NCBI RefSeq assembly: GCF_014195655.1
Contig: NZ_JACICD010000003.1
Location: 484,155 to 548,154, forward strand
Source: Ancylobacter tetraedralis
Lineage (GTDB): Bacteria; Pseudomonadota; Alphaproteobacteria; Rhizobiales; Xanthobacteraceae
Direction of reading: 5' to 3'
DNA length: 64,000 nucleotides
Positions 62,013 through 64,000 of the stretch are shown piece after piece. Both the position numbers and the translations under genes were made by a program. Numbering within the stretch: the stretch's first letter is position 1; each line of letters begins with the position of its first letter. The notes beneath the pieces were generated by a model. It saw nothing but the letters and a program-made list of their open reading frames with translations. It was not told the origin of the DNA and made no database searches.

Positions 62013-63263
62013 ATGGCGCGCACACGCAACCGGCTGACCGCGAAAGGTGCAGCGGCACTTTTGGAACCCCGCCGGCACGCCGATGGCGGTGGCTTGTATC
62101 TCGTCATCGATGGAGATGGCCGCAGTGCCGATCGGCGCCGGTGGCTGTATCTGTTCCAATGGCGTGACAAGCGGCGGGAGATGGGACTGGGCGGCTATCC
62201 GACCGTCTCCCTTGCCGAAGCGCGCAAGGCACGCGACGAGGCTGAACAGGTCGTGCGGGATGGTCGCGATCCGATCCTCGCCCGCGAGGAGGCGCGCCGT
62301 GGGCGCGAACGCACGCCGACCTTCGGGGAGGCGGCGGAAGCCCTGATCGAAGCCATGCAGGACGGTTGGCGGAATGCCAAGCACCGAGCGCAATGGGGCA
62401 CCACCCTGCGCACCTATTGCAAGCCGTTCTGGTCCACTCCCGTCAATGAGATCGGAACCGACGCCATCGTTGGCGCGCTGAAACCCATCTGGATTGTGAA
62501 AGCCGAAACGGCGTCGCGCCTGCGTGGCCGCATCGAAGCGGTGATCGATGCGGCCCGTGCGGCAGGCCATATCCCGCCGAATGAGGCCAATCCCGCTCGC
62601 TGGCGCGGCCATCTCGACAAACTGTTGCCGAAGAAGCAGAAGTTGCAGCGCGGGCACCATCGGGCCATGCAGCATGAGGCGTTGCCCACCTTCATCCGTG
62701 ATCTGCGCGACCGCCAGGCAACAGCGGCGCTCGCTTTGGAGTTCCTGATCCTGACCGCCGCCCGTTCCGGCGAGGTGCGGGACATGCGGTGGAGCGAAGT
62801 CCACCTTGGCGATCGCCTGTGGAGCGTGCCAGCCACGCGGATGAAGGCAGGCCGGGTACACCGCGTGCCGCTGTCCAGCCGGGCGATCGAAATCCTTGAA
62901 GCCGTCAAGCCGCTCTCAGAAGGCGAGACCGATCCGCTGGTGTTTCCTGGCCACAAGCCGGGCAAGCCGCTCTCCATCATGGCGATGACCATGTTGCTGC
63001 GCCGAATGGGAACGGATGTCACGGTGCACGGCTTCCGCTCTGCGTTCCGCGATTTCGCCGGCGACGAGACCGGCTTTGCCCGAGAGGTCGCCGAGGCGGC
63101 GCTCTCCCACGTCATCGGCGACAAGGCCGAGCAGGCGTACCGGCGCAGCGATGCGCTCACCAAGCGTCGGCAACTCATGGAGACATGGGCGGCCTATGTC
63201 GAGCCGAAGCCGGCGAACGACGTAACAGCGCCAATGCTCCAGCCGGCCCACGAGCCAGTTTGA
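62013..63263 (+). CDS. P4-type tyrosine integrase
   Basis: The 416-residue protein has an N-terminal DUF4102 arm-binding domain (LTAKGAAALLEPRRHADGGG, LYLFQWRDKRREMGLGGYP), a core-binding domain, and a catalytic domain with Arg in TAARSGEVRDMRW. The H-x-x-R box is HGFRSAFRDF and the nucleophile Tyr lies in KAEQAYRRSDAL. It resembles the integrase fragment at 42651. P4-type integrases usually use tRNA or tmRNA genes; none was seen nearby. It lies 185 bases after the serine recombinase in the same orientation. Confidence 0.95.
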   Translation: MARTRNRLTAKGAAALLEPRRHADGGGLYLVIDGDGRSADRRRWLYLFQWRDKRREMGLGGYPTVSLAEARKARDEAEQVVRDGRDPILAREEARRGRERTPTFGEAAEALIEAMQDGWRNAKHRAQWGTTLRTYCKPFWSTPVNEIGTDAIVGALKPIWIVKAETASRLRGRIEAVIDAARAAGHIPPNEANPARWRGHLDKLLPKKQKLQRGHHRAMQHEALPTFIRDLRDRQATAALALEFLILTAARSGEVRDMRWSEVHLGDRLWSVPATRMKAGRVHRVPLSSRAIEILEAVKPLSEGETDPLVFPGHKPGKPLSIMAMTMLLRRMGTDVTVHGFRSAFRDFAGDETGFAREVAEAALSHVIGDKAEQAYRRSDALTKRRQLMETWAAYVEPKPANDVTAPMLQPAHEPV

Positions 63264-63319
63264 CGACTTGGGTCGCCCGGACTGTCCTGAGTTCCGTCTG
63301 GCCATTGGAGGAAACGGTC

Positions 63320-64000
63320 ATGAAGACAAGAGCGACAAGGCCGGCCCGTGGCCCGAAAGCGCGTGGTAAGCGCACGCCCGGCCACATGATCGGATGCACA
63401 GAGCCCGGCGACTGGGCACTATCGGAGGCGCAGTGGCTGAAGGTCGGTGAGGCGTATTGTCCTGCCTTCTGCTGTGCCCTTTTGGCGGAGATCGCGATCA
63501 GGGCGGCTGAGGCCGAGAGGCACGCCGACGGTCCGACGGCCTTGGCAGAGGCCCAGCAACGCGCGAGCCGGGCCAGGAACGCCTATCGGCGGCATGTAAA
63601 TGCCCATGATCTGTCGAATCTCACGATGGAAGCGTGGGCCCGCGGGGCTGCCGAATGGAAAGAAGCAATTACCGAAATCGTGAATCGGTACATCTCGCAG
63701 GTGAAGATGGAGGCTGAGGCGCCGCCGGTCGCTGGCACGATGGCGTGGATGAGCAAGCTCGGCCGCGCGGCGGCGGATCTCCTCGCTGCCTATGAGGCGC
63801 CTCTGAACCCCGAAGCAAAGTCCCTCGTCCGCGCCGATCCCGAACGCGCCATGGGCGGCTCTCTGCGCTACCAAGACATGCCGGGTGACATACGGGCAGA
63901 AGTGGCTACCCTGGCCCGGATCTTACCGGTGAGCCGCCAAACGGTTCCAGGATCCTGCCTGACGCGGGTGAGCTGTTTCGTGACGATGAGGGGCGGCCGT
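63320..64000 (+). CDS. Unknown protein, runs off the right edge
   Basis: From ATG 63320 (GGAGGAAA upstream) the frame stays open for 227 codons to the window end. The product has a basic N-terminus (MKTRATRPARGPKARGKRTP), a Cys-containing segment (AYCPAFCCALLAEIAI), then Ala- and Glu-rich helices. I recognise no family. It is likely cargo of the element carrying the two recombinases. Near the window edge the sequence may already be in another frame, so the end is open. Confidence 0.6.
   Translation, partial: MKTRATRPARGPKARGKRTPGHMIGCTEPGDWALSEAQWLKVGEAYCPAFCCALLAEIAIRAAEAERHADGPTALAEAQQRASRARNAYRRHVNAHDLSNLTMEAWARGAAEWKEAITEIVNRYISQVKMEAEAPPVAGTMAWMSKLGRAAADLLAAYEAPLNPEAKSLVRADPERAMGGSLRYQDMPGDIRAEVATLARILPVSRQTVPGSCLTRVSCFVTMRGGR

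Overview
The window is GC-rich DNA from an alphaproteobacterium, most likely a member of the Hyphomicrobiales (Xanthobacteraceae-like). This placement is an inference from base composition, the cspA-rpsU pairing, the abundance of ABC transporters for amino acids and sugars, and the style of the proteins. No rRNA or other taxonomic marker is present, so the genus cannot be fixed.

Layout. (1) 1-6969: right end of an integrated phage-like element. It carries a replication module with its own sliding clamp (DnaN homologue) and SSB, a DUF2303 protein, a secreted nuclease, an excisionase-like HTH protein and a tyrosine integrase. It ends at a 3' fragment of a tRNA-Arg(UCU) gene, which is the attachment site. 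(2) 7000-18200: ordinary chromosome with a SulP transporter, a VOC protein, a divergent LysR/MFS pair, a fasciclin protein, two cold-shock proteins, ribosomal protein S21, SHOCT and S4 proteins and a GST. (3) 18470-24826: a minus-strand operon of periplasmic binding protein, fused permease-ATPase, acetamidase/formamidase, and a single-chain fusion of an AraC regulator with a second acetamidase/formamidase domain. (4) 25300-28300: PAS-HWE-type histidine kinase, single-domain response regulator, DUF1269 protein and small remnants. (5) 28518-41159: a divergent catabolic locus. On the minus strand are an enolase-superfamily enzyme, hydantoinase/oxoprolinase A and B, an SDR and a gamma-glutamyltransferase-like protein. 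On the plus strand are an XRE-cupin regulator, a binding protein, another fused permease-ATPase, a GMC oxidoreductase and a small partner protein. (6) 41160-48900: a degraded island with a frameshifted IS3-type element, an integrase fragment, a second IS3 remnant and a decayed type I-E CRISPR-Cas locus. cas5e and cas6e are open; cas3, cas7 and cas1 are broken; cas8e, cas11, cas2 and a repeat array are missing. (7) 48938-59683: a GntR-controlled polyol/ketose cluster with a ribose-type ABC transporter, MDR dehydrogenase, DhnA-type aldolase, FGGY kinase, dihydroxyacetone kinase and SDR. (8) 59837-64000: an IS5-type transposase fragment, a large serine recombinase, a P4-type tyrosine integrase and the start of an unknown protein.

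How the parts work together. Regions 3 and 5 look like two amide/lactam-scavenging loci. Each has a polar-amino-acid-type binding protein feeding a transporter whose permease and ATPase are fused in one polypeptide, plus C-N bond hydrolases and a dedicated regulator. Region 7 is a self-contained import-oxidise-phosphorylate-cleave route ending at triose phosphate. Regions 1, 6 and 8 are mobile-element ground. The two observations most worth following are the AraC-amidase fusion, which may be a regulator sensing through an enzyme domain, and the unusually readable decay path of the type I-E CRISPR-Cas locus, together with two related tiny palindromic inserts in the neighbouring transposase gene.
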